NCBI GenBank assembly: GCA_009780795.1
Contig: WQZJ01000005.1
Location: forward strand, 1-25,591
Source of the DNA: Methanomassiliicoccaceae archaeon
Lineage (GTDB): Archaea; Thermoplasmatota; Thermoplasmata; Methanomassiliicoccales; Methanomethylophilaceae
Length of the DNA stretch: 25,591 bases
Direction of reading: 5' to 3'
The notes beneath the pieces were generated by a model, which was given only the letters and a program-made list of their open reading frames with translations, was not told the origin of the DNA and ran no database searches. Shown piece by piece: positions 23,592 to 25,591 of this stretch (position 1 is the stretch's first letter; every line of letters starts with the position of its first letter). Both the position numbers and the translations under genes were made by a program.

Positions 23592-24068
23592 ATGCCAAAG
23601 GAAAAAGCTGCGCCAAAGCAGGTCGAGGACGAGAACTTCAACTTCATCGTTCGTATCGCGAACAGCGATATCGACGGACAGAAGAGAGCGGTCATCGGCA
23701 TACAGAGCATAAAGGGAGTGGGAAGGAGAGTCTCCCACATAGTGATCAAGAAAGCGAACATCGATCCTGCGATCAAAATGGGAAACCTGCCCGACGACAA
23801 GGTGAAGGAGTTGGAGAAGCTCATTCAGACGTACGTCGAGTATGCCCCGTCATGGGTCATAAACAGGCAGATGGACTACGAGACCGGTGCTGACATGCAC
23901 CTTCTCGGTAATGACCTGGAGCTCATCCAGAAGGATGATGTCAACAGGATGAAGATGATACGCTGCTACCGCGGCGTCAGACATGAGACCAGGCGCAAGG
24001 TGCGCGGCCAGAGGACGCGTTCCAACGGAAGGAAAGGACTGACGATGGGCGTCAGCAAGAAGAAGTGA
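23592..24068 (+). CDS. rps13: 30S ribosomal protein S13 (uS13)
   Basis: This 158-residue protein is uS13, located in the head of the small subunit and contacting the P-site tRNA and the large subunit. The core starts after about 15 residues of Lys/Ala-rich extension. Family features are QSIKGVGRRVSHIV near 39-52 and the basic C-terminus with CYRGVRHETRRKVRGQRT and GVSKKK. GGAGGAAT provides a strong ribosome-binding site. It begins the archaeal uS13-uS4-uS11-Rpo3 order, and uS4 follows after 9 bases. Confidence 0.97.
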   Translation: MPKEKAAPKQVEDENFNFIVRIANSDIDGQKRAVIGIQSIKGVGRRVSHIVIKKANIDPAIKMGNLPDDKVKELEKLIQTYVEYAPSWVINRQMDYETGADMHLLGNDLELIQKDDVNRMKMIRCYRGVRHETRRKVRGQRTRSNGRKGLTMGVSKKK

Positions 24069-24077
24069 GGCGATAAA

Positions 24078-24749
24078 ATGGGAGACCCTAAATTTCCGAG
24101 AAGATCTTACAACACGCCTTCCCATCCGTGGCAGGGCGAGAGGATCAAGGCCGAGCATGAGATAGTCAGGCAGTACGGTCTGAAGAACAAGACCGAGGTG
24201 TGGAAAGCTCAGACGATACTGAGAAACTTCAGAAGACAGTCAAGGGAACTGCAGGCTCGTGTCAGATCGGGTGAGGCGCAGGCCAAGCTGGAGGCGGACA
24301 ACCTTCTCGCCAAGTGTGCGAGGATGGGCGTGCTTCCGGCCGACGGCGGAACGCTCAACGACATTCTTGCACTCACAGACGTTAGAATACTGGAGCGCCG
24401 CCTTCAGACGATCGTCTACCGCAAAGGTCTGACGAACTCGATGAAGCAGGCTAGACAGATGATAGTCCACGGGCACATATACATGAACGGCCACCGCGTC
24501 ACCGTACCGGGGCACATCGTCACGAGGTTAGAGGAATCGTCGATAGAGTACAACCCCTCGTCCGCGTTCACCGACGACCTGCATCCGATGAGGCAGTCCA
24601 AGCCGTCGCAGAAGAAGCCGTACGTCCCGGTCGACATGAGACAGAAGGACAGGCGTGCACCGAGAAGGGATGACTCCAGACCGAAGGTCGAAGCGCCTCC
24701 GGTCGTTGAGGAAGCACCTGCGGCCGAAGTAGTGACATTGGAGGAGTGA
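24078..24749 (+). CDS. rps4: 30S ribosomal protein S4 (uS4)
   Basis: uS4 is a primary 16S rRNA binder in the small subunit body. Residues 1-100 hold the archaeal N-terminal region, and the S4 RNA-binding domain follows (RILERRLQTIVYRKG to VPGHIV, about 101-155). The protein is 223 residues, longer than the usual archaeal 170-190. The extra C-terminal part from about residue 175 is first basic, then rich in Pro, Ala and Glu (EEAPAAE), and looks disordered. GAGGCGATA precedes the ATG. The stop codon lies 3 bases before the uS11 ATG. Confidence 0.96.
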   Translation: MGDPKFPRRSYNTPSHPWQGERIKAEHEIVRQYGLKNKTEVWKAQTILRNFRRQSRELQARVRSGEAQAKLEADNLLAKCARMGVLPADGGTLNDILALTDVRILERRLQTIVYRKGLTNSMKQARQMIVHGHIYMNGHRVTVPGHIVTRLEESSIEYNPSSAFTDDLHPMRQSKPSQKKPYVPVDMRQKDRRAPRRDDSRPKVEAPPVVEEAPAAEVVTLEE

Positions 24750-24751
24750 AG

Positions 24752-25138
24752 ATGGCAGCTAAATGGGGTATAGCGAACATATTCGCAAGTTACAACAACG
24801 TGATGATCACCCTTACAGACATCACGGGTGCCGAGACCATAGGGAAGGTCACCGGCGGCATGGTGGTCAAACAGGCGAAGGACCAGTCGTCCCCGTACGC
24901 GGCACAGAGGGCCGCGGAGAGGATAGCGGACGTCGCGAAGGAGAAGGAGATCGTCGGGATACACGTCAAGGTACGTGCTCCCGGAGGCAACAAATCCACA
25001 TCACCCGGTCCCGGGGCCCAGGCGGCCATCCGTGCGCTGGCACGTGCCGGTCTCAAGATAGGTCGGATCGAGGATGTCACGCCGATACCGCATGACGGTA
25101 CGAAAAAGAAAGGCGGGCGCAGAGGACGCAGGGTCTGA
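24752..25138 (+). CDS. rps11: 30S ribosomal protein S11 (uS11)
   Basis: This 128-residue protein is uS11 of the small subunit platform. It has the family features FASYNNVMITLTD near 11-23, the middle A-A-Q-R-A-A and the C-terminal GPGAQAAIRAL and IEDVTPIPHDGTKKKGGR. I use the ATG at 24752, with GGAGGAG just upstream, and not the GTG at 24746, which only overlaps the uS4 stop as GTGA. The gene ends 9 bases before the Rpo3 start. Confidence 0.96.
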   Translation: MAAKWGIANIFASYNNVMITLTDITGAETIGKVTGGMVVKQAKDQSSPYAAQRAAERIADVAKEKEIVGIHVKVRAPGGNKSTSPGPGAQAAIRALARAGLKIGRIEDVTPIPHDGTKKKGGRRGRRV

Positions 25139-25147
25139 GGCGGTACC

Positions 25148-25591
25148 ATGAACATCGAAATACTCGAGATGTCCGAGAGGAAGGCCTCGTTCATACTTAG
25201 GGGCTCGACCCCGGCGATGGCGAACGCCCTCAGGAGGACCATCCTTACCGACATACCGAAGATGGCCATCGACAAGGTGGAGTTCCATCTCGGCCCGATA
25301 ATGGTGGACGGTAAGGAGTACGAGAGCATCACACCGCTGTTCGATGAGATCATAGCCCACAGACTGGGAATGGTCCCTGTACCGACCGATCTGAAACTGT
25401 TCGTCCCTCAAAGCGAATGCACATGCGGAGGCGAGGGGTGCCCGACGTGCACCATTATGTACAGCCTTAACAGAATAGGGCCGTGCACCGTTCTCTCCGG
25501 AGACCTGATGCCGCTGGGCGACCCGAACCTCAAGGTCAAGGATGAGTTCATACCGCTGGTGGAACTTGCGGACGGCCAGGCCGTCCTCATA
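25148..25591 (+). CDS. rpo3: RNA polymerase subunit D (Rpo3), 3' truncated by the window
   Basis: The reading frame from the ATG at 25148 stays open to the window edge, giving the first 148 residues of Rpo3, the archaeal equivalent of bacterial alpha and eukaryotic Rpb3, which with Rpo11 forms the assembly platform of RNA polymerase. The N-terminal dimerisation region is clear (TPAMANALRRTILTDIP, residues 21-37). A four-cysteine loop C91-x-C93-x4-C98-x2-C101 matches the zinc loop of Rpb3. Whether the later iron-sulfur ferredoxin-like domain of some archaeal Rpo3 is present cannot be seen. Gene order uS13-uS4-uS11-Rpo3 is the standard archaeal alpha operon. Confidence 0.95.
   Translation, partial: MNIEILEMSERKASFILRGSTPAMANALRRTILTDIPKMAIDKVEFHLGPIMVDGKEYESITPLFDEIIAHRLGMVPVPTDLKLFVPQSECTCGGEGCPTCTIMYSLNRIGPCTVLSGDLMPLGDPNLKVKDEFIPLVELADGQAVLI

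Overview
The window is archaeal chromosome. It carries the archaeal alpha operon (uS13-uS4-uS11-Rpo3), the large subunit of the archaeal replicative polymerase PolD, RNase P protein 4, archaeal Dph2, and ether-lipid genes (mevalonate kinase, geranylgeranyl reductase, a tetraether-synthase-like radical SAM enzyme). GC looks moderately high. Genes are tightly packed with many ATGA stop/start overlaps. First genes of operons often have a TATA-like box about 26-30 bp before the ATG, which indicates leaderless mRNAs. Together with a bacterial-type SerRS, an adhesin-like repeat protein and a DUF4143 ATPase, this suggests Thermoplasmatota, possibly Methanomassiliicoccales. The lineage is inferred from gene content, not proven.

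Layout: 1-955 is the 3' end of a repetitive adhesin-like surface gene, closed by a hairpin terminator. 1094-2599 (minus) is a uL16/L10e-dph2 operon. 2829-5753 (plus) holds an unknown protein, RNase P Rnp4, a YhbY/CRM RNA-binding protein and seryl-tRNA synthetase. 5750-7203 (minus) is a two-gene unit: an unknown 90-aa protein and a YfbR-like HD hydrolase. 7530-10083 (plus) is a coupled aminotransferase, unknown acidic protein and mevalonate kinase. 10118-13128 (minus) is a tetraether-synthase-like radical SAM enzyme, a ferredoxin and a geranylgeranyl reductase. 13248-17276 (plus) encodes a 1342-residue membrane-anchored protein with a lamin-tail-like domain. Three GC-rich hairpins follow, then the coupled pair NOG1-like GTPase and PolD large subunit (17426-21768). 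21786-23156 (minus) is a DUF4143-type AAA ATPase preceded by 33-bp tandem repeats. 23592 to the end is the uS13-uS4-uS11-Rpo3 operon, truncated in rpo3.

The clearest functional unit is membrane lipid synthesis. Mevalonate kinase supplies isoprenoid precursors, and on the convergent operon the reductase, its presumed ferredoxin and the radical SAM enzyme would saturate and join the lipid chains. The least explained elements are the giant exported protein divergent from that operon, the hairpin trio, the iterated operator-like repeats before the ATPase, and several small unknown genes inside otherwise readable operons. I saw no tRNA, rRNA, CRISPR array or complete insertion sequence.
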